Source: Candidatus Aalborgicola bjergmarkensis (GTDB lineage Bacteria; Pseudomonadota; Gammaproteobacteria; Burkholderiales; Burkholderiaceae_C). From it: a DNA stretch of 64,000 nucleotides. Within the stretch, counting starts at the first letter, position 1. The number at the start of each line of letters is the position of its first letter. The position numbers were made by a program, and so were the translations under genes. The stretch covers positions 124,001-188,000 of the forward strand of contig JADJFE010000002.1 of the NCBI GenBank assembly GCA_016708725.1, written 5' to 3'. Below the pieces are notes generated by a model that saw nothing but the letters and a program-made list of their open reading frames with translations, was not told where the DNA came from and made no database searches. Below are positions 42,930 through 52,501 of this stretch, piece after piece.

Positions 42930-44150
42930 ATGACCATGAAATATTGCACACCCCCTTCTTTTGACCGGTTTGGTAAATCCTTCGCACTATGTCTGCTGCT
43001 GTCCCTGGTACCCGCCCAGGTGCTATTGGCGTCATCGCAAGACAGCAGTAATAGCAATCCCCCCAAGGCGCCCAGACCCGCCATGACCGTCACCACCGTG
43101 CGGCCCGTGCAAGCCAGCCTACCCTTGCGTCTCTCAGCCAATGGCACGATTGCCGCCTGGCAGGAAGCCAGTGTGGGCTCCGAGGCCAACGGGTTGCGTT
43201 TGTCCGAGGTGCATGCCCATGTGGGGGATACGGTGCGCAAAGGTCAGGTATTGGCCGTATTCGATACCGAGAGCGTGGCGGCTGATGTGGCGCAGGCCAA
43301 GGCTGCCGTGCAGGAAGCACAGGCGCTGGTCAACGACGCCGCAGCCAACGCGGTGCGCGCCCGCAGTTTTCAGGCCAGCGGCATGATGAGCGCCCAGCAG
43401 ATCAGCCTCTTGCTCACCGCAGAACAAACCGCATTGGCGCGGCTGGAAAGTGCACGCGCCATGCTGGCGGTGCAGCAGTTGCGCCTCAAACGCACCCAGG
43501 TGCAGGCACCCGATAGCGGCATCATCTCGGTACGCACGGCAACCGTGGGCGCTGTGGCCGGGCCTGGCACCGAACTATTTCGCCTGATTCGCCAGGGACG
43601 GCTGGAGTGGCGCGCAGAAGTTACTTCGACCGAGCTGGCACGCCTGCAAAGCGGTATGCCAGTCACGCTCACTGCGGCCAGTGGAACCCGGCTTGCGGGC
43701 AAGGTGCGCCTAGTGGCACCCACGGTGGACATGCAGACACGCAATGCGCTGGTCTATGTCGATCTGCCCACCAGCACGGCGACAACCAGCACGGTCAAGG
43801 CCGGGATGTTTGCGCGCGGTGAATTTGATCTGGGCGACAGCGCAGGGCTTACCCTGCCACAGGCCGCCATCGTCGTGCGCGACGGCTTTCATTTCATTTT
43901 CACCGTTGCACCCGGCGGCGAGGGCATTCAGCGCGTGACCCAGCACAAGGTCAGCGTGGGGCAGCGCATGGGGGAGCGGGTGGAAGTCACCCAGGGGCTG
44001 GCGCCGGATGCCACCGTGGTTCTGGCGGGCGCCGGTTTCCTCAACGATGGTGACACGGTGCGCATCAACAACGCTTTTGTCAATCCTGTTAATCCAATGC
44101 CAAATCAGCCGCAAGACAGCGCCAAACGTGCGCAAGCAGCTACTAAATAA
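42930..44150 (+). CDS. RND efflux periplasmic adaptor (membrane fusion protein)
   Basis: A 406-aa exported protein. Signal peptide (about 10-35, FALCLLLSLVPAQVLLASSQ), a barrel-sandwich/lipoyl domain (ANGTIAAWQEASVGSEANGL), an alpha-hairpin (about 120-190), and beta-barrel domains (VGAVAGPGTELFRLIRQGRL; GMFARGEFDLGDSAGLTLPQ). It couples the RND pump to an outer-membrane channel. Start set at 42930; the in-frame GTG 42912 or ATG 42936 are alternatives. The 3' end has GCAGCTACT, part of the dispersed motif. The pump gene follows after 12 bp. Confidence 0.88.
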   Translation: MTMKYCTPPSFDRFGKSFALCLLLSLVPAQVLLASSQDSSNSNPPKAPRPAMTVTTVRPVQASLPLRLSANGTIAAWQEASVGSEANGLRLSEVHAHVGDTVRKGQVLAVFDTESVAADVAQAKAAVQEAQALVNDAAANAVRARSFQASGMMSAQQISLLLTAEQTALARLESARAMLAVQQLRLKRTQVQAPDSGIISVRTATVGAVAGPGTELFRLIRQGRLEWRAEVTSTELARLQSGMPVTLTAASGTRLAGKVRLVAPTVDMQTRNALVYVDLPTSTATTSTVKAGMFARGEFDLGDSAGLTLPQAAIVVRDGFHFIFTVAPGGEGIQRVTQHKVSVGQRMGERVEVTQGLAPDATVVLAGAGFLNDGDTVRINNAFVNPVNPMPNQPQDSAKRAQAATK

Positions 44151-44162
44151 GGAGCATTGGCG

Positions 44163-47100
44163 ATGAATGTCTCTGCCTGGTCCATCAGGAATCCGGTTGC
44201 GGGTGTGATGCTGTTCGTGCTGCTCACCTTTGCCGGCATCCTTTCCTTCAAGGCCATGAAGGTGCAGCAGTTTCCCGACATGGACCTGCCCACCATCAGC
44301 GTGGTGGCCTCCTTGCCGGGGGCTGCACCCGCACAGATGGAAACCGAAGTAGCGCGCAAGCTGGAAAACAGCATTGCAACGCTTGCGGGACTCAAACACA
44401 TCTATACCAAGGTGCAAGACGGTGGTGTCACCATCACCGCCGAATTCCGCCTGGAAAAACCAGGTCAGGAGGCGCTGGACGATGTGCGCTCCGCCGTATC
44501 GCGCGTGCGCGGTGACTTGCCCGCCGACTTGCGCGAGCCGCAGGTCAACAAGATGAACCTGTCCGGTCAGCCCGTGCTGGCTTTCACCGTAGGATCGCAA
44601 AGACTGGACGACGAGGCCCTGAGCTGGTTTGTGGACAACACCATCACCAAGCGCTTGCTGGCGGTGCGTGGCGTTGGCGCCATCAACCGGGTCGGGGGTG
44701 TCAGCCGCGAAGTGCAGGTGGCGCTTGACCCCCTGCGTCTGCAGGAGCTGGACGCCACTGCCTCCGATATTTCACGCCAGCTGCGCCTGGTGCAGCAGGA
44801 CTTTTCCGGTGGCCGTACCGACATCGGCAGCAGCGAGCAACCCGTGCGTACGCTGGCAAGCGTGGGTTCTTCGGACGAACTCGGCCGCCTTGAGTTAACG
44901 CTGTCCGATGGAAGGCGCATCCGGCTGGACCAGATTGCCACCATCCGCGACACGATTGCCGAGCCGCGTTCCGTGGCTTTGCTCAACGGCACACCGGTCG
45001 TTGGTTTTGAAGTAGCGCGCAGCAAGGGCGCCAGCGAGGTGGAAGTGGGTGCGGCGGTGCAAAAGACGCTGGCCGAGATGCGTTTGCAATACCCGGAAAT
45101 TGACATTACCGAAGCTTTCGATTTTGTCACGCCGGTGGCAGAAGAATATGACGCTTCGATGGTTTTGCTGTACGAGGGTGCGGTCCTGGCCGTGCTGGTG
45201 GTCTGGCTGTTTTTGCGCGACTGGCGCGCCACGTTCGTCTCGGCTGTAGCACTGCCCCTGTCGGTTATTCCGGCCTTCATCGGCATGTATTTCCTGGGAT
45301 TTTCGGTCAACGTGATTACCCTCTTAGCCTTGTCGCTGGTCATCGGTATCCTGGTGGACGATGCCATTGTCGAAGTGGAAAACATCGTGCGCCACCTGCG
45401 CATGGGCAAAACGCCGTACCAGGCGGCCATGGAAGCAGCGGATGAAATTGGTCTGGCGGTGATTGCCACCACGTTCACCCTGATTGCGGTCTTTCTACCC
45501 ACGGCCTTCATGAGCGGCATTGCCGGCAGATTTTTCAAGCAGTTTGGCTGGACAGCGTCATTGGCGGTTGCGGCATCGCTCCTGGTCGCGCGCGTGCTCA
45601 CGCCGATGATGGCGGCCTACATGCTCAAACCCATTGTCGATGCGCATAAAGAGCAGCGCTGGATCGGTGTCTACATGCGCTGGGCCAACTGGTGCATACA
45701 CCACCGATTCCTGACCATGCTGGGCGCCAGCGGGTTTTTCGTCGGTTCCCTGATGTTGATTCCGCTGCTGCCGCAAGGCTTCATTCCACCGGATGACAAC
45801 TCGCAAACCCAGGTGTACCTGGAACTGGCCCCCGGCGCCACCTTGAGCCAGACGCGCGCGCTGGCCGAGTCGGCACGCTTGCTCGTCAGCCAAGAGCCCC
45901 ACGTACGCAGTGTGTACACCACCATCGGTGGCGGCAGCGCCGGCAGTGATCCCTTTGCCCCGCAGGGTGCTGCCGAGACGCGCAAGGCAACCCTGACCAT
46001 TTTGCTGGATGAACGCGGCAAGCGCCCGGTGAAACAACACATCGAAAAATCCCTGCGTAACAAACTGGAAGCCTTGCCCGGTGTGCGCAGCAAGGTGGGG
46101 CTTGGTGCTTCAGGAGAAAAATACATTCTGGTCATCACCGGCGATGATGCGGATACCTTGCAAACTGCAGCGCGCGCGCTGGAGCGCGATTTGCGCACCA
46201 TTCCGGGCCTGGGCAATATTGCATCGAGCGCCAGCATGGTACGCCCCGAGATTGCGGTGCGCCCCGATTTTGCCCGCGCCGCCGACTTAGGGGTTACGAC
46301 CGCCGCCATTGGCGACACGCTGCGCATCGCCACCGTAGGCGATTACGATGCCGCGCTGCCCAAACTCAACCTGAGCCAGCGCCAGATTCCCATTGTGGTC
46401 AAGCTCGACACCAGCGCGCGCGCCGACCTGGAGTTGCTGGGCCGATTGTCGGTGCCCGGTAGCAAGGGTCCGGTCATGCTCAACCAGGTGGCCACGCTGG
46501 AAGTGGCCAGCGGCCCGGCCATCATCGAGCGTTACGACCGTGCGCGCAATACCACCTTTGAAGTCGAACTGACCGGAATGCCGCTGGGCACCGTTGTTGA
46601 TGCGGTGCAGAACCTGCCTGCCATCAAGAATCTGCCAGCGGGGGTCAAGGTGGTGGAAGTGGGCGATGCAGAAGTCATGGCCGAGGTGTTCGCCGGATTC
46701 GGCCTGGCGATGCTGACCGGCGTTTTGTGCATTTACATCGTGCTGGTACTGCTTTTCAAAAACCTGTTGCACCCGGTAACGATCCTGGCAGCGCTGCCCT
46801 TGTCGCTGGGGGGTGCCTTTGTCGGCTTGTTGCTGGCCAGGATGAGTTTTTCCATGCCCTCGCTCATCGGCCTCATCATGCTTATGGGGGTGGCTACAAA
46901 GAACTCCATCCTGCTGGTGGAATACGCGATTGTGGCGCGGCGTGAGCACGGCATGTCGCGCCTTCAAGCGCTGCTGGACGCCTGCCACAAGCGCGCGCGC
47001 CCCATCATCATGACCACGCTGGCCATGGCCGCCGGCATGATGCCGATTGCCATTGGCCTGGGGGCTGCCGACACCAGCTTTCGCGCCCCGATGGCGATTG

Positions 47101-47225
47101 CGGTGATTGGCGGCTTGATTACTTCGACCTATTTGAGTCTATTGGTGATTCCAGCCGTCTTTACCTATGTGGACGATGTGGCGCTGTGGCTGGAAAAGAT
47201 GCATTCGAAGGTACGCAAAAAGTGA
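44163..47225 (+). CDS. RND multidrug efflux permease (AcrB/MdtB type)
   Basis: A 1020-aa inner-membrane pump with the hydrophobe/amphiphile-efflux layout: TM1 (SIRNPVAGVMLFVLLTFAGI), the porter entry (QQFPDMDLPTISVVASLPGA), the proton-relay Asp pair in TM4 (LVIGILVDDAIVEVEN) and the paired late segment GLIMLMGVATKNSILLVEY. It expels drugs or other amphiphiles by proton antiport with the preceding adaptor; no TolC-like gene is next to it. Start at 44163 with AAGGAG upstream. Length is normal. Confidence 0.93.
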   Translation: MNVSAWSIRNPVAGVMLFVLLTFAGILSFKAMKVQQFPDMDLPTISVVASLPGAAPAQMETEVARKLENSIATLAGLKHIYTKVQDGGVTITAEFRLEKPGQEALDDVRSAVSRVRGDLPADLREPQVNKMNLSGQPVLAFTVGSQRLDDEALSWFVDNTITKRLLAVRGVGAINRVGGVSREVQVALDPLRLQELDATASDISRQLRLVQQDFSGGRTDIGSSEQPVRTLASVGSSDELGRLELTLSDGRRIRLDQIATIRDTIAEPRSVALLNGTPVVGFEVARSKGASEVEVGAAVQKTLAEMRLQYPEIDITEAFDFVTPVAEEYDASMVLLYEGAVLAVLVVWLFLRDWRATFVSAVALPLSVIPAFIGMYFLGFSVNVITLLALSLVIGILVDDAIVEVENIVRHLRMGKTPYQAAMEAADEIGLAVIATTFTLIAVFLPTAFMSGIAGRFFKQFGWTASLAVAASLLVARVLTPMMAAYMLKPIVDAHKEQRWIGVYMRWANWCIHHRFLTMLGASGFFVGSLMLIPLLPQGFIPPDDNSQTQVYLELAPGATLSQTRALAESARLLVSQEPHVRSVYTTIGGGSAGSDPFAPQGAAETRKATLTILLDERGKRPVKQHIEKSLRNKLEALPGVRSKVGLGASGEKYILVITGDDADTLQTAARALERDLRTIPGLGNIASSASMVRPEIAVRPDFARAADLGVTTAAIGDTLRIATVGDYDAALPKLNLSQRQIPIVVKLDTSARADLELLGRLSVPGSKGPVMLNQVATLEVASGPAIIERYDRARNTTFEVELTGMPLGTVVDAVQNLPAIKNLPAGVKVVEVGDAEVMAEVFAGFGLAMLTGVLCIYIVLVLLFKNLLHPVTILAALPLSLGGAFVGLLLARMSFSMPSLIGLIMLMGVATKNSILLVEYAIVARREHGMSRLQALLDACHKRARPIIMTTLAMAAGMMPIAIGLGAADTSFRAPMAIAVIGGLITSTYLSLLVIPAVFTYVDDVALWLEKMHSKVRKK

Positions 47226-47279
47226 CCGCCAACAGCACTGGAGTCGGCTGCGCCGTTTGCTGGCGCACACACCCAGCGC

Positions 47280-47376
47280 CGGGAAGCGACATTTGACAAT
47301 CGAGAATGGCAACATCAACCAATTGACCTTCACCCGATTTTTCGCGGTGATGCAATGCGGCTAATATTCCGATCAC
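47280..47376 (-). pseudogene. CaiB/BaiF CoA-transferase fragment
   Basis: The minus strand reads MIGILAALHHREKSGEGQLV then DVAILDCQMSL, the helix and strand around the substrate loop of class III CoA transferases (GILAAL-HRE-TG-GQ-VDVALLD). Only about 30 residues remain before the similarity is lost near 47290. The rest of 47226-47440 has no gene. Confidence 0.6.
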
Positions 47377-47439
47377 CGTAAAAAGATGGTGTCAATACGT
47401 CGTTAATTATCAATGTGAAAACAATGGGTTCCCAGCGGT

Positions 47440-48252
47440 CTAGCCGCGTACTCCTTTCCACATCATGTAGGCTGCCAGAGCGTACAGAACTAGTGCAAAA
47501 ATCTTTTTTAGTTTGGCAACCGGCAGACGGTGCGCCACTTTGGCACCCAAGGGTGCAGTAATCACGCTGCAACTGGCGATCACGGCCAGTGCGGGCAGCC
47601 AGACATAACCCAGAGAATATTCGGGCAAGCCGGGCAGGACGCTACCACTGAGCACATAACCAGCGGTATTGACCAGGGCAATGGGAAAGCCCAACGCCGC
47701 GCTAGTGGCCACTGCGTTCAGGATGGGCACGTTGTGTGCCAGCATGAAAGGCACGCTGATAAAGCCACCACCGACACCGACCAAACCCGACAAAAAGCCA
47801 ACGATGCTACCCATCGCAAGTTGTCCCGCAACGCCCGGCATCTGCCGACTGGGCTTGGGCTTTTTGTCCAGAATCATCTGGGTCGCCGAGAATCCCACAA
47901 AAAGTGCAAAAAAGATGGCCAGAGTCGTGCCCTTGATCAGGGCAAAAGCGCCGACGCTCGCCAGCGCACCGCCGAAGACAATGCCGGGAGCCAGCCCCCG
48001 GACGAGGTCCCAGCGCACCGCACCGCGTTGGTGGTGGGCACGCACACTGGAGAGGGAGGTGAACATGATGGTCGCCATCGAGGTCGCAATCGCTATCTTG
48101 ACCGCCAAATCGGCTGGGACGCCGCGCACCGACAGGAAGAGGGTCAGAAACGGCCCCATCAACCCGCCGCCGCCTATGCCCAACAAGCCAGCCAAAAAGC
48201 CGGTCGCCAAGCCGAGTGCGGCCAGTTCAACAATCAAGAGGGGTTCAAGCAT
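47440..48252 (-). CDS. TauE/SafE-family sulfite/organosulfonate exporter-like permease
   Basis: A 270-aa protein with eight predicted membrane helices. The two family hallmarks are LLGIGGGGLMGPFLTLFLSV near the N-terminus and LSGLVGVGGGFISVPFMLAH in the middle. It probably exports a small anion such as sulfite or sulfoacetate. Start at 48252 (MLEPLLIVELAALG); an upstream ATG at 48288 would add 12 polar residues. Divergent from the Cache protein with only 38 bp between starts. Confidence 0.85.
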   Translation of the reverse strand: MLEPLLIVELAALGLATGFLAGLLGIGGGGLMGPFLTLFLSVRGVPADLAVKIAIATSMATIMFTSLSSVRAHHQRGAVRWDLVRGLAPGIVFGGALASVGAFALIKGTTLAIFFALFVGFSATQMILDKKPKPSRQMPGVAGQLAMGSIVGFLSGLVGVGGGFISVPFMLAHNVPILNAVATSAALGFPIALVNTAGYVLSGSVLPGLPEYSLGYVWLPALAVIASCSVITAPLGAKVAHRLPVAKLKKIFALVLYALAAYMMWKGVRG

Positions 48253-48290
48253 GAGAAAGGGGGGGGTGTTGCGGAAAGGAGTATTCATTC

Positions 48291-48752
48291 ATGAGGCATT
48301 CTGACGTCATTTTCGCAGCGTTATCTGCATTGGTATTTTCTTTCCCCATGGGCATTCAGGCCCAAACCAAGGCCACGGCAGCAGACGCCACCGCCATGGT
48401 GCAAAAGGGCGTGGCATTCATCAAAGCCAACGGTAAGGAAAAGGCCTACGCTGAAATCACCGATAAAAAAGGGCAGTTCACCAAATACGACCTGTATTTG
48501 ACGGTTTACTCCCTGGATGGAACGGTACGAGCCCACGGAGCCAACGAAAAAATGGTGGGCAAAAACCTGATAGCTTTCAAGGATTCTGATGGCAAGGAAT
48601 TCATCAAGGAACGCATGGAGCTAGCCAATAGCAAAGGCACATTCTGGCAAGACTACAAGTTCACCAACCCGACCGAAAAGAAAGTCGAACCCAAGACCAC
48701 GTACTGCGAAAAGCTCGACGACATCGTGGTGTGCGGCGGCATCTACAAATAA
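48291..48752 (+). CDS. Secreted single-Cache (sCache_2) domain protein
   Basis: A 153-aa periplasmic protein. Signal peptide 1-24 (FAALSALVFSFPMGIQAQ). The mature domain (ATAMVQKGVAFIKANGKEKA, GQFTKYDLYLTVYSLDGTVR, KMVGKNLIAFKDSDGKEFIK) is the small-molecule-binding Cache_2 fold found in chemoreceptor ectodomains. The terminal Cys pair (TTYCEKLDDIVVCGG) may form a disulfide. It precedes a chemoreceptor by 61 bp and could present ligand to it (inference). Confidence 0.82.
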   Translation: MRHSDVIFAALSALVFSFPMGIQAQTKATAADATAMVQKGVAFIKANGKEKAYAEITDKKGQFTKYDLYLTVYSLDGTVRAHGANEKMVGKNLIAFKDSDGKEFIKERMELANSKGTFWQDYKFTNPTEKKVEPKTTYCEKLDDIVVCGGIYK

Positions 48753-48813
48753 GACAAACGGTCAGGTGTAGGGGAAGGTGCGCTCGTGTTGTGGATATGT
48801 TTAGGAAGTCGCC

Positions 48814-50400
48814 ATGAAATTGGGAACCAAGTTATTGATGGCGCCGCTACTGACGGCGCTTGTGTTTTTGCTGACCGGCCAGATCAATGTGGTATTGCGG
48901 GCGCAGGGTGATACCAAAGACATGGCAAACTCCGACGCGACCTTGACTCAATTCAGGACGGTGGTCAATGTGCAGCAACAACTCTACCAAGTGCATTCCA
49001 GCGTGTATAGGACAGTCGGTTTGGTCGCTTCTTTTGACGATGCCAAAGTTAAGTCTTCCCGTGCTGATATGGCCAAACAGATCAACGGCATCAAGGCCAT
49101 TGCGAATACCCTCGTTGAGACACCCAGCGCCAACGCCAATTTGCAATCTGCTGTCAGCAATATTAGCAAGGAACTGGAGAACTACATACGGCAGGCTGAC
49201 TCTGCGATTGATCTTGCTTCGGTTGACCCCAACACCGGTGTTATGGCGATGCAATCGGCGGATGCCTCTTTCATTGTTTTAAGCAAAATCATCAACGAGA
49301 TCGTTTCAGCGGCTACATCAAGAGCCAACGACGACTCGCTGAGCCGTTCGCGCACCATCAATGTGGTTATGCTCATCGTCGAGCTGCTTGCCACCTGTCT
49401 GGTGGTCTGGTTATCGTGGCTGATGCAGAAAAAAATTGTGTACGAGCTGACGCGCGCAGTCAATGTGGCGCATGAGGTGGCCAGCGGCAACCTGGTGATC
49501 GATTCCAGTACCACCCGCCAGGACGAGGTGGGTGACTTGATGCGTGCACTAGCCAATATGCAGGACAGTTTGACCCAGGTTGTCACCAAAGTGCGCCAGG
49601 GGGCCGAAGGGGTTTCTACGGGTAGCGCGGAGATTGCCAACGGCAATCAGGATCTGTCGGCGCGTACCGAGAGCCAGGCCAGTTCATTGGAAGAAACCGC
49701 TGCCTCCATGGAAGAACTGAGTGCGACGGTCAAACAAAATGCAGACAGTGCCCGCGAAGCCAATCAGTTGGCTGTGAATGCGTCTTCGGTCGCGGTAAAA
49801 GGCGGCAATGTGGTCGCTCAGGTCGTAGAAACCATGAAAGGCATCAACGGTGCCTCACGCAAGATTGCCGACATCATCCAGGTGATTGACGGTATTGCGT
49901 TCCAAACCAATATCCTGGCCCTGAATGCTGCGGTTGAAGCCGCCCGTGCAGGGGAACAGGGCCGTGGTTTTGCCGTGGTGGCCAGCGAAGTGCGCAGCCT
50001 CGCTGGGCGAAGCGCCGAAGCCGCCAAGGAAATCAAGAGTCTGATCAACGCCAGTGTGGAGCGCGTCGAGCAGGGCACGGCACAGGTTGACCAAGCCGGA
50101 GTCACCATGACCGAAGTGGTCAGCAGCATCAAGCGTGTCACCGACCTCATGGGCGAGATCAGTGCCGCCAGCAGCGAACAAGCTGCCGGGGTCGCGCAAG
50201 TGGGTGAGGCGGTCACACACATGGACCAGACCACGCAGCAAAACGCCGCCTTGGTGGAGCAGATGGCCGCTGCAGCTGGCAGTCTCAAGAGCCAGGCGCA
50301 GGAATTGGTGCAAGTGGTGGCCGTGTTTAAGCTGGGGTCAGAAAGTGGCTTACTTCGGCAAACGCGACCCACCTACGCGCGCATCCGTTCTGCTGTGTAG
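48814..50400 (+). CDS. Methyl-accepting chemotaxis protein
   Basis: A 528-aa receptor. TM1 (5-22), a four-helix-bundle periplasmic domain (about 30-185), TM2 (about 187-206, VVMLIVELLATCLVVWLSWL), HAMP and the canonical signalling domain with SRTESQASSLEETAASMEEL and the hairpin tip IDGIAFQTNILALNAAVEAA, RAGEQGRGFAVVASEVRSLA. The typical C-terminal EEFTW-like pentapeptide for CheR is absent (ends RIRSAV). Start at 48814 after GGAAGTC. Confidence 0.92.
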   Translation: MKLGTKLLMAPLLTALVFLLTGQINVVLRAQGDTKDMANSDATLTQFRTVVNVQQQLYQVHSSVYRTVGLVASFDDAKVKSSRADMAKQINGIKAIANTLVETPSANANLQSAVSNISKELENYIRQADSAIDLASVDPNTGVMAMQSADASFIVLSKIINEIVSAATSRANDDSLSRSRTINVVMLIVELLATCLVVWLSWLMQKKIVYELTRAVNVAHEVASGNLVIDSSTTRQDEVGDLMRALANMQDSLTQVVTKVRQGAEGVSTGSAEIANGNQDLSARTESQASSLEETAASMEELSATVKQNADSAREANQLAVNASSVAVKGGNVVAQVVETMKGINGASRKIADIIQVIDGIAFQTNILALNAAVEAARAGEQGRGFAVVASEVRSLAGRSAEAAKEIKSLINASVERVEQGTAQVDQAGVTMTEVVSSIKRVTDLMGEISAASSEQAAGVAQVGEAVTHMDQTTQQNAALVEQMAAAAGSLKSQAQELVQVVAVFKLGSESGLLRQTRPTYARIRSAV

Positions 50401-50466
50401 CTCTTTGCGCAGCCGGTCCATGGCCAATCACCGCGTGGATGGGTTTATGCTGTACGGGCGCAAGAA

Positions 50467-50515
50467 CGTTTTTAGGCTGTATAGCTCATGGATAGTGCGG
50501 GAACAGCTATTTTTT
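50467..50515 (+). repeat. Short dispersed intergenic motif
   Basis: TTTAGGCTGTATAGCTCATGG followed by ATAGTGCGGGAACAGCTAT matches the half-motif seen in 10185-10236 and in the composite repeats. Confidence 0.5.
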
Positions 50516-50587
50516 CATGAGCAAAGCCTGGGGTTGCCTCAAAACATTGCCGAGTCGCACAGAGGGTGGCCGCGCGCCCTCTGTCAC

Positions 50588-50775
50588 TTACCTATCCCCA
50601 AACCCCCGCACCAGCGCCCGGCAAGCCGCCTCGGGGTCAGGTGCTTGGGTGATGGCTGAAATAACCGCTGCACTGGCTGCACCTGTGGCGCCCACTGCGG
50701 CCACGTTGTCCATACCGATACCGCCTATGCCCACCACCGACAATGGCAGCAGGCCCGCCCAGTAGCGCAGGCTAC
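50588..50775 (-). pseudogene. thiE 3'-end copy 1
   Basis: The minus strand reads RYWAGLLPLSVVGIGGIGMD, ASAAVISAITQAPDPEAACR and ALVRGFGDR with its own stop (50588-50590): the last 60 residues of thiamine phosphate synthase, including the phosphate-binding GIGGI. No upstream thiE is attached; sequence similarity ends at 50775 where an ATPase fragment follows. One of three direct copies (also 52862 and 61645). Confidence 0.7.
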
Positions 50776-50831
50776 GAGCTTCGTGGCCTGCAAGAAAAGG
50801 AAACTCCGCTTCTCCTCAAACTTGCCCGCAA

Positions 50832-50990
50832 GGCCGTTCTGGGCGCTATTCATGCAATTCCCATCTGGGCGAGAAAGCGATTGAAGAAACCACGGGCGTG
50901 GTGACAATTGATGAGCTTGACTTGCACCTGCACCCCCAATGGCAAAGCACAGTCATTCAAGATTTGCTCACGGTTTTTCCAGTGCCTTTT
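50832..50990 (+). pseudogene. AAA (RecF/SMC-like) ATPase fragment with Walker B
   Basis: Plus-strand frame reads HLGEKAIEETTGVVTIDELD then LHLHPQWQSTVIQDLLTVFP. VVTIDELDLHLHPQWQ is the Walker B and following loop of overcoming-lysogenisation-defect-like/AAA_21 ATPases found in defence systems. Nothing before or after is preserved, so it is an orphan piece left by recombination. Confidence 0.65.
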
Positions 50991-51005
50991 CTCGCAGTAC
51001 TGGCT

Positions 51006-51545
51006 TTAAAGCGATCGTTTTTTTCTAGGCGCTCTACCGGGACGATTAGGGACACCTGAGATTAGTTCAGTGTCTTGTGCTGGCGACATTTTAAGATTGT
51101 CTGGAATGGGCAAGGCAACTCCACGAAAACCTGCAGCCAATAGATGTTCTTCAGCTCGTTGCCTCGCCAGATAGTGCACCATGGCGAAGTAGGGGATCAT
51201 TAGGTCATCAGGCATATCTGCCCAATTTTCGAATCCCCCCTTGCCCTGCAATTGAAAGAATGCCACTGAAGTGCACTCGTACTTGCACAACTGTCTGGCG
51301 TCTTTCTCAAAGCTCAATATCACGGTGTAATGTATCTTTACGCAAAAGTCAGTAACCTTCGTGTTTTCAGGGATGCTAAATTCAAACGTCGTAGTCGTTT
51401 CATTGCGGATTTTTGACTTCTCCCCTTTGCCATTTTGGAGAATAGGGTCAGTCGTAGATAGCTTCTCGTCAATTTGACGCACCTGACTTATCACTCCCAT
51501 CAAGTACGCTGCCGTGCTCCCTTTTTTTTCACTTGGTTTTGTCAT
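51006..51545 (-). CDS. SecB-like chaperone candidate of a toxin-antitoxin module
   Basis: A 179-aa acidic-to-neutral protein. Residues about 55-150 follow the SecB pattern of long beta strands then a Pro-Tyr helix: CVKIHYTVILSFEKDARQLC, KYECTSVAFFQLQGKG, DDLMIPYFAMVHYLARQRAE, AAGFRGVALPIPDN, comparable to the TVTASL---FLCEV--GGIFSI--, FPYAR and FPQLNLAPVNF blocks of SecB. The N-terminus and the basic tail (RPGRAPRKKRSL) are unlike housekeeping SecB. It lies 245 bp downstream of the antitoxin on the same strand. Family assignment is by eye; a solitary SecB-like gene next to a toxin-antitoxin pair is the TAC arrangement. Confidence 0.5.
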   Translation of the reverse strand: MTKPSEKKGSTAAYLMGVISQVRQIDEKLSTTDPILQNGKGEKSKIRNETTTTFEFSIPENTKVTDFCVKIHYTVILSFEKDARQLCKYECTSVAFFQLQGKGGFENWADMPDDLMIPYFAMVHYLARQRAEEHLLAAGFRGVALPIPDNLKMSPAQDTELISGVPNRPGRAPRKKRSL

Positions 51546-51790
51546 ATCTTGGTTTCCTGTGTGATGAAGAATATTTGGTAGCGCCTCAGAGCGTATTGCA
51601 AAATCTAAATTTAATATAACGAAGACTATACTCCTCATTTTTTCCATGGACTTTGCGCAGGGAGAATCTGTTTCAATATAATCCTGATAATTGAAATGCA
51701 AATCATATTCTTACCTGATTGCGTTGTTTGCTCTTGATCTCTAGATAATTTGATATAAGCGAGTATAAATTTATAGAAAATTATTACAAA

Positions 51791-52501
51791 TCAATAAGTT
51801 ATATTTCTCAATACACTCTCCGACTTGTGCGTCGCTACTTTTGCAATGCACAAATCCGAGGCACTACTGGAAAATTGAGTGCGATCATCCTCATGGCCTT
51901 CCATATCCTGTGTGATGGCTACGTTTGCATTGGCGCTTATTACGAGGCGACGCTGGTAAATATGGCCGCCATCGGTCGCCTCACTTATCAGACATTCACC
52001 GCCACTACTTTGTGACTTGGTAATCTCAACTATCAGTTTTGGAACATCAAAGCGATAAGACCACTTCCCACCCACATGCGAAAGGACGATCTTGTCTGTT
52101 GGAAATCGTGTGGCACCGTCATGAATTGACAGTATTTCGCCAATCGACACGCTGGGCTCGTATCGACCGAAAAATCGGGTGCGAATTGCCAAATCAACCA
52201 ACTTTGGAACGGCGGCATCGGATTTCTCCAACCGCGCGACTGTCTGAGTATCGCGGTCGATCAACGTGCCAAAAACCTCTTGGGATATTTCAAGCCCACG
52301 CCTGAGAAATCGCAACTGGCGGCCATTCAGCCCTCTGGGAATGCGGACAAGAATTTTTCGAACACATGCCTCCAAGGCATCTTCGTCCACGTAAGAAACG
52401 ATTTCACCGTACGACGACTCCTCTACCAAATATCCATTTTCCAGGTGGAGATTCGGCATGGCGAAATGTGGGTATGAAATCATGGCAATCTTGAAGTTCA
52501 T
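51791..52501 (-). CDS. XRE-type antitoxin with extended C-terminus
   Basis: A 236-aa protein. The N-terminal part (AMPNLHLENGYLVEESSYGE, DEDALEACVRKILVRIPRGL) is the variant found with DUF4258 toxins. A Cro/CI helix-turn-helix spans about 60-105 (LRFLRRGLEISQEVFGTLID, TQTVARLEKSD). After about residue 150 it has an unusual beta-rich extension (DVPKLIVEITKSQSSGGECL and on), roughly 80 residues beyond the usual end of this family. In known TAC systems such extensions are chaperone-addiction segments. ATG overlaps the toxin stop by 4 nt. Confidence 0.75.
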   Translation of the reverse strand: MNFKIAMISYPHFAMPNLHLENGYLVEESSYGEIVSYVDEDALEACVRKILVRIPRGLNGRQLRFLRRGLEISQEVFGTLIDRDTQTVARLEKSDAAVPKLVDLAIRTRFFGRYEPSVSIGEILSIHDGATRFPTDKIVLSHVGGKWSYRFDVPKLIVEITKSQSSGGECLISEATDGGHIYQRRLVISANANVAITQDMEGHEDDRTQFSSSASDLCIAKVATHKSESVLRNITY

